DNA from: Gammaproteobacteria bacterium | GTDB lineage: Bacteria; Pseudomonadota; Gammaproteobacteria; Burkholderiales; Rhodocyclaceae | Direction of reading: 5' to 3' | DNA: 64,000 bases | Assembly (NCBI GenBank): GCA_018819515.1 | Contig: JAHJPX010000003.1 | Coordinates: 62,001-126,000, forward strand | Shown: piece by piece, positions 45,332 to 53,311 of the stretch | Numbering within the stretch: the first letter of the stretch is position 1 | Layout: each line of letters opens with the position of its first letter | Notes under the pieces: generated by a model | Seen by the model: only the letters and a program-made list of their open reading frames with translations | Database searches by the model: none | Told to the model about the DNA's origin: nothing | Position numbers and translations under genes: made by a program

Positions 45332-46876
45332 GTGGACCTCCCGGAAATTGCCTCACAGGCACCCTCGACCCCAACGAGCCCACAGGGCGGTTGCAGCGCC
45401 GGTAGCTGCGGTTCGACGTCCGGACAGATGTCCGGGCTGTCGGAGGAAATCCGCCGCAAGGTGGAAGATCACCCCTGCTATTCCGAGCAGGCCCACCACC
45501 ACTTCGCGCGCATGCACGCGGCGGTGGCGCCGGCTTGCAATATCCAGTGCCATTACTGCAACCGCAAGTACGACTGCGCCAACGAGTCGCGGCCGGGTGT
45601 GGTGTCGGAACTGCTGACACCCGAACAGGCGGTGAAAAAGACGCTGGCCGTCGCCGCCGCCATTCCGCAGATGTCGGTGCTCGGCATCGCCGGCCCCGGC
45701 GACCCCCTCGCCAACCCCGAGCGCACCTTCGCGACCTTCCGCGAACTGGCGCAGAAGGCGCCGGACATCAAGCTCTGCGTGTCGACCAACGGTCTCGCCC
45801 TGCCCGACAGCGTCGAGGAGCTGGCCAAGCACAACATCGACCACGTCACCATCACCATCAACTGTGTCGACCCCGAAGTCGGCGCCAAGATCTATCCCTG
45901 GATCTTCTGGAAGGGCGAGCGCATCCGCGGCATCGAGGCGGCGCGCATCCTCATCGAGCAGCAGCAGAAGGGCCTGGAGATGCTGGTGGCGCGCGGCATC
46001 CTGGTCAAGGTCAATTCCGTGATGATCCCGGGCGTGAACGACGAGCACCTCAAGGAGGTGTCGAAGGTCGTCAAGGCCAAGGGCGCCTTCCTGCACAACG
46101 TCATGCCGCTGATCGCCGAAGCCGAGCACGGCACCTTCTACGGCATCATGGGCCAGCGCAGTCCCAGCCCGGCCGAGCTGAAGAACCTGCAGGACACCTG
46201 CGAAGGCGACATGAACATGATGCGCCACTGCCGCCAGTGCCGCGCCGACGCGGTTGGCCTGCTGGGCGAGGATCGCGGTGCCGAGTTCACCATGGACAAG
46301 GTCGAGGCGATGGAAATGGACGACGCCTTCCTCGCCGAGGCGATGGCGAAGCGCAAGGCGCTGCGCGAGCAGATCGCGGCGGAGAACGAGGCCAAAAAGG
46401 CCAAGGCTCACGCGCCGCAGCCGGCTGGCGTCGCCGTAGTCACCATACATCGGCGTACCGCCACGGCTGACTTTTCGCAAGGCCGCCCTGTGCTGATGGC
46501 CGTGGCCGCGAAGAACGGCATGGTCGCCGAGCACTTCGGCCACGCCCGCGAATTCCTGGTCTACGAAGCAACCGCCGCCGGTGCCAAGCTGATCGGACAC
46601 CGCAAGACCGACCTCTACTGCGACGGCGGCGACACCTGCGGCGACGGGGAATCCGTACTCGCGAAAACTATCAAGGCGCTGGAAGGCTGCGAAGCGGTGC
46701 TGTGCTCCAAGATCGGCTACGAACCCTGGGGCGAACTGGAGGCGGCGGGCATCCGCCCGAACGGCGAGCATGCCATGGAAGCCGTCGAGGATGCCGTGAT
46801 GGCCGTCTGGCACGAAATGCTGGCAGCGGGTCTGCTGAATCCGAAAACGACTGCCGAAGCCAAGAGGTGTGCGTAA
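45332..46876 (+). CDS. nifB: FeMo-cofactor core (NifB-co) synthase NifB
   Basis: 514 residues from a GTG start with GGAGAACG upstream. The radical-SAM cluster motif is CNIQCHYCNRKYDC, preceded by HPCYSEQAHHHFARMH; a C-terminal NifX/NafY-like domain begins at about residue 385 (VLMAVAAKNGMVAEHFGHAREFLVYE). NifB builds the 8Fe-9S-C precursor of FeMo-co using SAM. Residues 374-381 (RTATADFS), at the boundary between the two domains, come from a dispersed element. It starts an operon running to draG. Confidence 0.96.
   Translation: MDLPEIASQAPSTPTSPQGGCSAGSCGSTSGQMSGLSEEIRRKVEDHPCYSEQAHHHFARMHAAVAPACNIQCHYCNRKYDCANESRPGVVSELLTPEQAVKKTLAVAAAIPQMSVLGIAGPGDPLANPERTFATFRELAQKAPDIKLCVSTNGLALPDSVEELAKHNIDHVTITINCVDPEVGAKIYPWIFWKGERIRGIEAARILIEQQQKGLEMLVARGILVKVNSVMIPGVNDEHLKEVSKVVKAKGAFLHNVMPLIAEAEHGTFYGIMGQRSPSPAELKNLQDTCEGDMNMMRHCRQCRADAVGLLGEDRGAEFTMDKVEAMEMDDAFLAEAMAKRKALREQIAAENEAKKAKAHAPQPAGVAVVTIHRRTATADFSQGRPVLMAVAAKNGMVAEHFGHAREFLVYEATAAGAKLIGHRKTDLYCDGGDTCGDGESVLAKTIKALEGCEAVLCSKIGYEPWGELEAAGIRPNGEHAMEAVEDAVMAVWHEMLAAGLLNPKTTAEAKRCA
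46452..46475 (+). repeat. Dispersed hairpin element, copy 12 (inside nifB)
   Basis: GGCG, TAC, CGCCAC, GGCTGACTTTT, a perfect core. In frame as TATADF between the radical-SAM and NifX-like domains. Confidence 0.92.
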
Positions 46877-47154
46877 TGGCCCTCGAAATCGTCGAATCCT
46901 GCGTCAACTGCTGGGCCTGCGAACCGCTCTGCCCGAACAAGGCGATCTTCGAAGCCGCACCGCACTTCCTCATCGATGCCGACAAGTGCACGGAGTGCAT
47001 CGGCGACCACGCCAAGGCGCAGTGCGTCGAGATCTGCCCGATCGAAGGCGCCATCGTCAACGAACTCAACGAGCCGATGAATCCCGCCGGCTCGCTGACC
47101 GGCATTCCGCCGCAGCGTTGGGCAGCCGCCCAGCGCGAAATCTCGCAAAGGTAG
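46876..47154 (+). CDS. nifB-associated 4Fe-4S ferredoxin (FdxN-like)
   Basis: 92 residues from ATG 46876, sharing one base with the nifB stop. Two cluster motifs: CVNCWACEPLCPNKAI and CTECIGDHAKAQCVEICP, the latter with the long insert typical of ferredoxins that follow nifB. These FdxN-type proteins are thought to serve NifB or nitrogenase electron supply. Cytoplasmic. Not distinguishable from related nif ferredoxins without phylogeny. Confidence 0.9.
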   Translation: MALEIVESCVNCWACEPLCPNKAIFEAAPHFLIDADKCTECIGDHAKAQCVEICPIEGAIVNELNEPMNPAGSLTGIPPQRWAAAQREISQR

Positions 47155-47156
47155 CT

Positions 47157-47633
47157 ATGGCCACAGTCACGTTCTACGAAAAGCCGGGCTGCTCCGGCAA
47201 CGCCAAGCAGAAGAAGATCCTCGAAGCCGCCGGTCACACCGTGGAGCCGCGCGACCTGATCGGCCGTGCGTGGACGCGCGGCGAACTGCTGTCGTTTTTT
47301 GGCGGCCTGCCGATCGCGCAGTGGTTCAACAGCAACTCGCCGGCCATCAAGAGCGGCGAGATCGTGCCAGAGGAATGCGACGAGGCGACGGCAGTGGCGC
47401 TGATGCAGAAGCATCCGCTGTTGATCCGCCGCCCGCTGCTGGAAGTCGAAGGCGTGCGCAAGGTCGGCTTCGACGTCGCCGCCATCGATGCCTGGATCGG
47501 CCTCGGTGCGGATCTGCCCGACGAAGACATGGAAGAATGCCAGCACGGCAAGGAAGGACACGTCTGCCAGGGACACGCTCACGATCATCCTTGCGGACAC
47601 GACCATGAACATGGTCAAAGCGACGGCTGCTGA
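47157..47633 (+). CDS. nifO: NifO-like ArsC/glutaredoxin-fold protein with His-rich tail
   Basis: 158 residues from ATG 47157. The thioredoxin-fold start MATVTFYEKPGCSGNAKQKKILEAAGH and LIRRPLLEVEG match the ArsC-like nitrogenase-associated (NifO) family. NifO has been linked to molybdenum or nitrate-related regulation in Azotobacter. The C-terminal 30 residues are rich in His and Cys (HGKEGHVCQGHAHDH, then CGHDHEHG), a likely metal-binding tail. The 3' end overlaps the next gene by 29 bases. Confidence 0.82.
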   Translation: MATVTFYEKPGCSGNAKQKKILEAAGHTVEPRDLIGRAWTRGELLSFFGGLPIAQWFNSNSPAIKSGEIVPEECDEATAVALMQKHPLLIRRPLLEVEGVRKVGFDVAAIDAWIGLGADLPDEDMEECQHGKEGHVCQGHAHDHPCGHDHEHGQSDGC

Positions 47634-48873
47634 AGGCGCGATCGAGCTCGTTCCCGACGTGCATTGGGTCGGTGCGCTCGACCCCGGCCTGCGCAGTTTC
47701 GACATCATCCTCAAAACCGCCAACGGCACCACGTACAACAGCTACGTGGTGCGCGGCAGCGCGGGCGTCGCCGTTATCGACACGGTGAAGGAGAGTTTCT
47801 CCGACACCTTCTTCCGTCGTCTGGAGTCGGTGGCCGATTACGGCGAGATCACCACCATCGTTCTCAACCACCTCGAACCGGATCATTCCGGCGCACTGCC
47901 CGAACTGCTGCGCCGCGCACCGCAGGCGAAGCTGTACATCTCCTCGCGTGGCGGGCCGATGCTGAAAGGCCTGCTGCATGGCGAGCAACTGGCCTATCAG
48001 CCGACGCGGACGGGCATGGAGGTCGACCTCGGCGACCGCAAGCTGCGCTTTTTGCAAACGCCTTTCCTGCACTGGCCGGATACGCAATGCACCTGGCTCG
48101 AAGACGCCGGCGTGCTGTTCTCGGGCGATGCCTTCGGCTGCCACTTCTGCGATCCGCGCCTGTTCAACGACAACGTCGGCGATTTCCGTTTTTCGTTCGA
48201 TTACTACTACGCCCACCTCATGCGGCCGTTCCGCAGCCGTGTGCTGGATGCACTGGAACTGATCGAGCCATTGCCGCTGAAAGTGATTGCGCCCGCGCAC
48301 GGCCCCATCCTGCGCGATGCGCCGGACCGCTATGTCGCACGTTACCGCGAACTGTCCGCCTCCCGCCTCAAGAACGAAGCGGCCGAGGAGAAGACGCTCA
48401 TCATCTTCTATCTGTCCGCCTACGGCAGCACGCGCGCCATGGCAGAGTCTCTGGCGGCCGGGGCCGAGGATGCCACGGGCGTGCGCGTCTCGCTCTACGA
48501 CATCGAGGGCGGCGAGGTATCGCCTTTCGTCGACCTGATCGAGGAGGCCGACGGCCTGGCTTTCGGCAGCCCGACCATCAACGGCGACGCGGTGAAACCC
48601 GTGTGGGACCTGCTCTCGTCGCTGGCCGCCGTCGATATCAAGGGAAAACTCGGCGCCGCCTTCGGCTCCTACGGCTGGAGCGGCGAAGCCGTGCCCATGG
48701 TCGAAGACCGCCTGCGCGGACTCAAGCTGCGCGTGCCCGTCAAGGGCGTACGGGCACGACTTGTCCCCACGCCCGAGGAACTGGCGCAATGCCGCGAACT
48801 CGGCCGCGAACTGGCCCTGCACCTGACTGGCCGCCAGGAATCCACTGAAATAGACATGGCCGCGCTGGCCTGA
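47605..48873 (+). CDS. A-type flavoprotein / flavodiiron protein (FprA-like)
   Basis: 422 residues from ATG 47605 (47611 is also possible). The N-terminal metallo-beta-lactamase domain has the di-iron ligands in NHLEPDHSG (HxExDH), FSGDAFG and AHGPILR. The C-terminal flavodoxin domain starts with TLIIFYLSAYGSTRAMAESL and has GSYGWSGEAVP. Such proteins reduce oxygen or nitric oxide to water or nitrous oxide. Its place in the nifB operon suggests oxygen protection for nitrogenase. There is no rubredoxin domain, so the neighbouring ferredoxins are possible donors. Confidence 0.92.
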   Translation: MNMVKATAAEGAIELVPDVHWVGALDPGLRSFDIILKTANGTTYNSYVVRGSAGVAVIDTVKESFSDTFFRRLESVADYGEITTIVLNHLEPDHSGALPELLRRAPQAKLYISSRGGPMLKGLLHGEQLAYQPTRTGMEVDLGDRKLRFLQTPFLHWPDTQCTWLEDAGVLFSGDAFGCHFCDPRLFNDNVGDFRFSFDYYYAHLMRPFRSRVLDALELIEPLPLKVIAPAHGPILRDAPDRYVARYRELSASRLKNEAAEEKTLIIFYLSAYGSTRAMAESLAAGAEDATGVRVSLYDIEGGEVSPFVDLIEEADGLAFGSPTINGDAVKPVWDLLSSLAAVDIKGKLGAAFGSYGWSGEAVPMVEDRLRGLKLRVPVKGVRARLVPTPEELAQCRELGRELALHLTGRQESTEIDMAALA

Positions 48874-48886
48874 AAGGAAAACCGAA

Positions 48887-49174
48887 ATGCCCAAAGCTAA
48901 AGTCACCTTCGAAGACGTCGGCGTCACCGTCACGGTGCCGGCCGGCACGCGCCTGATCGAAGTCTCCGAGAAGGTCGGCGCGGGCATCACCTACGGCTGC
49001 CGCGAAGGCGAATGCTGCACCTGCCTGACCAAGGTCGTTTCCGGACATGAGCATCTGGCTTCGCCCTCGGTGCTGGAAGACCAGGTACTCAAGGACAACT
49101 TCGCGCCGCGCCACCATCGCCTCGCCTGCCAGGCGCAGGTACTGGGCGGCGAAGTGGTGGTCAAGCCAGCGTGA
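48887..49174 (+). CDS. 2Fe-2S ferredoxin
   Basis: 95 residues. The cluster ligands are in GCREGECCTCLTKV and RLACQAQV, the plant-type pattern, with an extra cysteine next to the second ligand. A good AAAGGAAAA precedes the ATG. It lies between the flavodiiron gene and another 2Fe-2S ferredoxin, so it may feed one of them. Confidence 0.9.
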   Translation: MPKAKVTFEDVGVTVTVPAGTRLIEVSEKVGAGITYGCREGECCTCLTKVVSGHEHLASPSVLEDQVLKDNFAPRHHRLACQAQVLGGEVVVKPA

Positions 49175-49216
49175 CCGCCACTTCGCCTTGCGGCCCAAGG
49201 ACCCACCCCCTCCCGG

Positions 49217-49236
49217 CCTCCCCCTCGCGGGGGAGG
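49217..49236 (+). repeat. Strong GC hairpin between the two 2Fe-2S ferredoxin genes
   Basis: CCTCCCCC and GGGGGAGG form a perfect 8-base stem around TCGC. The 132-base gap also has CCCAAGGACCC like the second repeat family. There is no T-run, so it is more likely an intercistronic stabiliser or repeat than a terminator. Confidence 0.6.
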
Positions 49237-49306
49237 TGACTGATCGGCTCGCTGCGCTCGGGATGTGCGGCGGCCACCGATGAACGCTTTTCCATAGGAG
49301 TACAGC

Positions 49307-49669
49307 ATGGCCCTCGTCACCTTTTCCAGTCCTTTGCACAAGGACAAGACCGTCTATGCCGTTTCCGGCAGCCACAAGCAGACCATCCTGCAAATCGCCA
49401 AGGACAACCACATCCCCATCGACTTTTCCTGCGGCGACGGCGAGTGCGGTACCTGCCTGGTCAAGGTCAAGGTGATCGACAAGAACAAGCCGCGCCTGGC
49501 CAACCCGCTCAACGAGCGCGAGCAAAAGGTGCTGAAGGAGATGGGCAAGGTCACCCAGGCCGAACTCGACAAGATGCAGGTCGACGATTTCGCGCCCAAC
49601 GAGTGGCGCCTTGCCTGCCAAATGGTCATCCGCGATGAGGACATCCTCGTCGAGTATCCGAGCCGCTGA
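49307..49669 (+). CDS. FeSII (Shethna protein II)-like 2Fe-2S ferredoxin
   Basis: 120 residues. The pattern FSSPLHKDKTVYAVSG, FSCGDGECGTCLVKV, LNEREQKVLKEMGKVT and WRLACQMVIRDEDILVEY follows the Azotobacter FeSII layout, including the extra helical segment before the last cysteine that ordinary ferredoxins lack. FeSII binds both nitrogenase components when oxidised and protects them from oxygen. Location beside a flavodiiron gene and draG supports that role, though functional identity is inferred. Confidence 0.82.
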   Translation: MALVTFSSPLHKDKTVYAVSGSHKQTILQIAKDNHIPIDFSCGDGECGTCLVKVKVIDKNKPRLANPLNEREQKVLKEMGKVTQAELDKMQVDDFAPNEWRLACQMVIRDEDILVEYPSR

Positions 49670-50549
49670 GTTAGCCGAAAGGGCCGAGGCGGCCTATCTC
49701 GGCCTGGCGCTGGGCGACGCGCTGGGCGCCACGGTCGAGTTCATGACGCCGCGGGAGATTCGTGCCCAGTACGGCGTCCACAACGAGATCCGCGGTGGCG
49801 GCTGGCTGCGCCTGAAACCGGGCGCCGTTACCGACGATACGACCATGAGCCTCGCGCTCGGCGAAGCCATCCTTGCCGATGGCGGTCGCGTCGAGCCGCT
49901 TTCCTGCGCGCGCGCCTTCGATGCCTGGATGCGTGCCAAGCCCGTGGACATCGGCAATACCGTGCGCCGAAATCTTGTCGCTTTCCGCCGCAGCGGCGAG
50001 CCCGTGGCGCCGCCTTCCGAGCACGATGCCGGCAACGGCGCCGCGATGCGCGTGCTGCCGGTGGCGCTGGCGACGCTGGGGCAGGGCGACGATGTCGTAC
50101 GCACCGCCGTGCGCGCGCAAGCGCATGTGACGCACAACAATCCCGATTCCGACGCGGCCACCGAATTCCTCGCGCTGGCCGTGCAGGACGCAATCGGCGG
50201 CGAGAATCTGCGCGGTGTTTATCGGCGGCGCATCCGTCCCATTGTCGACGACAAACCGGCCTTCGCCTACCGCGGCCGCCGGCGCGAGAATCCGAGTGGC
50301 TGGATCGTCGAAACGATGCAGGCCGTGCTACAGGCGCTGCTCGACACGGACAGCTTCGAGGATTGCCTCGTCGACGTCGTCAATCGCGGCGGCGACGCCG
50401 ACACCACCGGCGCCATCGCCGGCATGCTCGCCGGCGCGCTCTACGGCCGCGACGCGCTCCCCGCCCGCTGGCTCAAGGCGCTTGACCCGAAGATGCGCGA
50501 GGCCTGTGCTGCGCAGGCGCGGAAACTGGTGGCGCTGACTTCCGCTTGA
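49635..50549 (+). CDS. draG: ADP-ribosyl-[dinitrogen reductase] glycohydrolase DraG
   Basis: 304 residues from ATG 49635, which overlaps the ferredoxin gene by 35 bases; no later start precedes the conserved AYLGLALGDALGATVEF. Di-metal ligands are in VTDDTTMSLALG and GGDADTTGAIAGMLAGALYG; HDAGNGAAMR and THNNPDSDAATEF are also conserved. DraG removes ADP-ribose from the NifH arginine and reactivates nitrogenase. Its partner draT is unusually 10 kb away, beside nifH. The gene closes the nifB operon and is followed by a dispersed element. Confidence 0.95.
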   Translation: MRTSSSSIRAAELAERAEAAYLGLALGDALGATVEFMTPREIRAQYGVHNEIRGGGWLRLKPGAVTDDTTMSLALGEAILADGGRVEPLSCARAFDAWMRAKPVDIGNTVRRNLVAFRRSGEPVAPPSEHDAGNGAAMRVLPVALATLGQGDDVVRTAVRAQAHVTHNNPDSDAATEFLALAVQDAIGGENLRGVYRRRIRPIVDDKPAFAYRGRRRENPSGWIVETMQAVLQALLDTDSFEDCLVDVVNRGGDADTTGAIAGMLAGALYGRDALPARWLKALDPKMREACAAQARKLVALTSA

Positions 50550-50556
50550 ATCAGGT

Positions 50557-50580
50557 GGCGTATCGCCACGGTTGACTTTT
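50557..50580 (+). repeat. Dispersed hairpin element, copy 13 (after draG)
   Basis: GTGGCG, TAT, CGCCAC, GGTTGACTTTT; stem perfect from 50554, one change in the tail. Intergenic. Confidence 0.88.
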
Positions 50581-50691
50581 CTTGCTTGGTTACAATGGCC
50601 ATGTCATTATCAAGCTCAGCGAGACCTAGGGCTCTTGTCTACTACCACGCTCATTCTCGTTTCGAAAATCTAATATTGGGAAGCTAACTAA

Positions 50692-51102
50692 ATGCCACGC
50701 AACCCGGAGCTATTCGAACTTACCGCTGGATTGGCAATGGCTCAGCTATACGAGAAATTTCCCATCCCAAAGGACATTGATTTTCGCGCCCTATACGCCG
50801 AGGTATCAGATCGATTCCCTGATGCATCGATGTCGGACTACATCAAGATCTACTTGGTTATACGACACACCTTCGAATGGTTGCAAAAGGAGGATTTCAT
50901 TCGCTATGAAAGTATTGGCGAAAACGCAGCGCGCAATTTGCAGCTTACGGAAAAGGGGCTAAGAGCTCTTAAAGCGGTACCGAAAGAGCTTGATGCACAA
51001 AGACAGTCTTTGGCCGAGTTCCTTGTGGAATCCGCAAAGGAAGGGGCTAAGGAGGCCCTAATGAAGGGTGTTGGTTGGCTTCTGGCGGCTTCCGCAAGCT
51101 AG
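50692..51102 (+). CDS. Hypothetical protein, AT-richer than its surroundings
   Basis: 136 residues, not recognised. The first 90 residues look helical with a possible winged-helix arrangement (EWLQKEDFIRYESIGENAARNLQLTEKGLRALKAVP), followed by an amphipathic C-terminus (AEFLVESAKEGAKEALMKGVG). Codon use is visibly less GC-biased than in neighbouring genes, hinting at transfer. Flanked by dispersed elements at 50557 and 51156 in the same orientation. Upstream (50600-50690) is AT-rich but no strong promoter is seen. Confidence 0.65.
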   Translation: MPRNPELFELTAGLAMAQLYEKFPIPKDIDFRALYAEVSDRFPDASMSDYIKIYLVIRHTFEWLQKEDFIRYESIGENAARNLQLTEKGLRALKAVPKELDAQRQSLAEFLVESAKEGAKEALMKGVGWLLAASAS

Positions 51103-51155
51103 TGGTGGCTAATAGCGGGTAGTCGGAAGTAGACAGCGATTCCCGATGTGAGGGT

Positions 51156-51179
51156 GGCGTACCACCACGGCTGACTTTT
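51156..51179 (+). repeat. Dispersed hairpin element, copy 14
   Basis: GGGTGGCG, TAC, CACCAC, GGCTGACTTTT; one stem mismatch. Immediately followed by TTCCCCTGCGCCTTGAGCCG (51185-51204), which resembles the 3' end of the hemerythrin gene at 52922. Confidence 0.88.
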
Positions 51180-51284
51180 TCCAGTTCCCCTGCGCCTTGA
51201 GCCGCGTTCGCTTATGCTTGCGCAGTTGGAGTTCGATCTGAATGAGCGGCGGCGACAGGTGCAGGTTGGTCGGGAGGAATGTTC

Positions 51285-51698
51285 ATGAACGCCAAAATGG
51301 TGAGGTCGTACGGAGCACGGCTATTGATCGTAGTGGCGGCATTGGCAGGCATGGCCTGCGGCAGGCAGGAACATTCAACGGGCAGTGCGAAATCCGGGGT
51401 CGCCTCGAGTCAACCCGAATACGCGGGGGTGGACGACGCGTCGGGGGACCGGATGTATGTCGTGAAGGATACGATCGACGGCGTGTTCGCGTTCCGGGAC
51501 CGATGCCGGGAACTCTGCAAGGGCGAAGATACGTTCTTGGTCTGGAATGACAACGAAAATCACATATGTCGCTGCCCGGATCAGGGGAAACGGTATCTCC
51601 TGAAAATGATGGAAAGCGAGCGCATGACCATGTCGGAGAAGGAATTTCGCGAGGCAATCCGGAAAAGCATTCGGGAAAGGACAAGGCCCGCGAATTGA
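51285..51698 (+). CDS. Hypothetical small lipoprotein
   Basis: 137 residues from ATG 51285, chosen because GGAGG is 7 bases upstream. The N-terminus RLLIVVAALAGMACGRQ has a lipoprotein signal with cysteine after GMA. The mature part has a few cysteines (RDRCRELCKGED, ICRCPDQG) and a helical C-terminus (MSEKEFREAIRKSIRERTR). No family recognised. Lies between two dispersed elements. Confidence 0.6.
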   Translation: MNAKMVRSYGARLLIVVAALAGMACGRQEHSTGSAKSGVASSQPEYAGVDDASGDRMYVVKDTIDGVFAFRDRCRELCKGEDTFLVWNDNENHICRCPDQGKRYLLKMMESERMTMSEKEFREAIRKSIRERTRPAN

Positions 51699-51762
51699 GG
51701 GGTTGTCGGAGACGGCCGTTACTCCGAGCCATCGGCGACGGACCGCGTTCTCCGCCCAGGGT

Positions 51763-51786
51763 GGCGTCCCGCGACGGCTGACTTTT
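51763..51786 (+). repeat. Dispersed hairpin element, copy 15
   Basis: GGGTGGCG, TCC, CGCGAC, GGCTGACTTTT; one stem mismatch. Third of three same-orientation copies spaced roughly 600 bases apart, again followed by hemerythrin-like sequence. Confidence 0.86.
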
Positions 51787-51813
51787 CTACGTCGGCGCCA
51801 GCCGCCGCTTACT

Positions 51814-51980
51814 ACTTCCCCTGTGCCTTGAGCCGTGCAGTCAGCGCGCTGTCCATGGTGGTTAGGCGCGTCTTGAACCAGTCGGGCAGGCTGGCAGCGA
51901 CGTAGGCGCGGCAGATCATGGCGAGTTCGCCGAGGATGCGCTGGTGGTTGCTTTCGTGTTCGCCGATAGCGGGGAAGCGG
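51814..51980 (-). pseudogene. Fragment of a hemerythrin gene (3' part)
   Basis: Closely matches the 3' end of the hemerythrin gene at 52922, for example GCGCTGTCCATGGTGG, TCTTGAACCAGTCGGGCAGG and GAGGATGCGCTGGTGGT, but lacks a block (the LGLARAYV/AKGR segment) and ends abruptly before the iron-binding N-terminal part. It lies in the 414-base gap 51699-52112, whose remainder holds copy 15 of the element and the promoter region of the next gene. Confidence 0.8.
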
Positions 51981-52112
51981 CAGCACTCTTATGCCCACTG
52001 CCTTTCTCCGGTACAGTTCGAACAGCAGTACTTCAGCGGACTCGACCAGTGTCTGCCGGAGCCGGCAATCTCTGCCCCCCGTTTTCTTACATTCGATGCT
52101 CGCGGGAACGCA

Positions 52113-52925
52113 ATGTTGCTCCGTAGCCTGACCTCAGTCGCCATCGCCATGTACGCCGCATGCAGCGTCGCCGATGCGCCGATGGCAGCCGTGGTGATCA
52201 ACCGGAACCACAGCCACCAGCTCACCTCCTGGAGTGGGCCGTATTTCCCGAGTTTTCCAAAGGGTACGATGCCGCGGGACGGAACCTGGCTGGCGCTTTA
52301 CTGCGACGATGCGGGCTGCGAGGTGAGAGAGGCCGCCGTGGCCGTGATGGGCGGCACGATTGCCAACTGTGACGACCGGGAGCAATACGCCGAAACCATC
52401 TTTGCCGGCGGCGAGCCGGTTGCTGTGTTCAACAGCGTGAATCTTCCACTCGGGAAGGTTGCGACCGCACTGCTGGCCAGGAAGGCGCCGGCCGCATCCT
52501 CGCAATTCGAGGACTTCAGGACGGTGGGCGTCTGGTACGTGCTGTTCAACGGCAAGTACCTGGGCATTTCCTGGGTTCGCATGGTGTCTCCGCATTCACC
52601 GGACGAGTATCTGTACCGATACCATCTCGTCGATGGCGCGACGAAGCAGTTCATCTTCTCCTCCACCGGTGGCAGGGCGGAGGCGGCCGGCGGTGCCGTT
52701 GCGCCATTCGTGCATTGGGCCGGCGATCTGGACCAGGACGGCAAGGTCGACCTGCTGGTGGAAATCCCGTACAGCCTGGATCACGGGACGAATGCGCGGT
52801 GCCAGGTTTCCCACCGGCTCTACTTGTCATCTTTGGCGCAGGCGCAGGAAGTTCTCCACAAGGCCGCGCAGACTTCCGGGCAGCAGCCGGCGTGTGCCTG
52901 TCGACTCGGTCGAGGCGGCCGCTAG
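52113..52925 (+). CDS. Hypothetical secreted protein
   Basis: 270 residues from ATG 52113 (MLLRSLTSVAIAMYAACSVADAPMAAVV), a signal peptide. A longer upstream frame would run through the hemerythrin fragment and is rejected. Near the end GDLDQDGKVDLLVEIPYSLD is an FG-GAP/EF-hand-like calcium motif. Otherwise unrecognised. Probably periplasmic or exported. The 3' end overlaps the convergent hemerythrin by 4 bases. Confidence 0.68.
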   Translation: MLLRSLTSVAIAMYAACSVADAPMAAVVINRNHSHQLTSWSGPYFPSFPKGTMPRDGTWLALYCDDAGCEVREAAVAVMGGTIANCDDREQYAETIFAGGEPVAVFNSVNLPLGKVATALLARKAPAASSQFEDFRTVGVWYVLFNGKYLGISWVRMVSPHSPDEYLYRYHLVDGATKQFIFSSTGGRAEAAGGAVAPFVHWAGDLDQDGKVDLLVEIPYSLDHGTNARCQVSHRLYLSSLAQAQEVLHKAAQTSGQQPACACRLGRGGR

Positions 52926-53311
52926 GTACCCTGCGCCTTCAGCCGCGCCGCCAGCGCGCTGTCCATGGTGGCGAGGTGCGTCTTGAACCAGTCGGGCAGG
53001 CCGACGGCGACGTAGGCGCGGGCGAGGCCGAGGCGACCCTTGGCGACGCCGCGGCCGATCTGGGCGAGTTCGCCGAGGATGCGCTGGTGGTCACTTTCGT
53101 GTTCGCCGATGGCGGGAAAGCGACAGGCACGCATCAGGCGGCCTTCGTTTTCGAAGTGGGCGCGGGTGTGCAGGGCGAGCGCGTGAAAGCGGCGCGGGAA
53201 GTCCTCGTCGCTGGCCTTGGTGAGAGCCGCGAGTTCATGTACGAAGTCTTCGTGGGTAGCGTCCATGTCGGCGACGCCGACGGCGTGCAGTTCGGGTTTC
53301 CAGTTCAGCAT
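52922..53311 (-). CDS. Hemerythrin domain protein
   Basis: 129 residues from ATG 53311 (MLNWKPELHAVGVADMDATHEDFVHELAALT). Iron ligands: H in DATHEDF, HALALHTRAHFENEGRLM, HESDH and the late FKTHLATMD. Likely an oxygen-binding di-iron protein. Its start overlaps the SIR2-like stop by 7 bases, so they are one operon, possibly under sigma-54. Parts of its 3' end are repeated at 51185-51204 and 51814-51980. Confidence 0.9.
   Translation of the reverse strand: MLNWKPELHAVGVADMDATHEDFVHELAALTKASDEDFPRRFHALALHTRAHFENEGRLMRACRFPAIGEHESDHQRILGELAQIGRGVAKGRLGLARAYVAVGLPDWFKTHLATMDSALAARLKAQGT

Noticed and set aside
50557..51786. Integron attC sites
   Set aside because: The elements lack the R and L boxes of attC and there is no integrase gene in the window; the array-like spacing is noted as a finding instead.
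51918..52112. N-terminal extension of the secreted hypothetical protein
   Set aside because: The extra residues translate the hemerythrin fragment from its opposite strand; a signal peptide starts at 52113.
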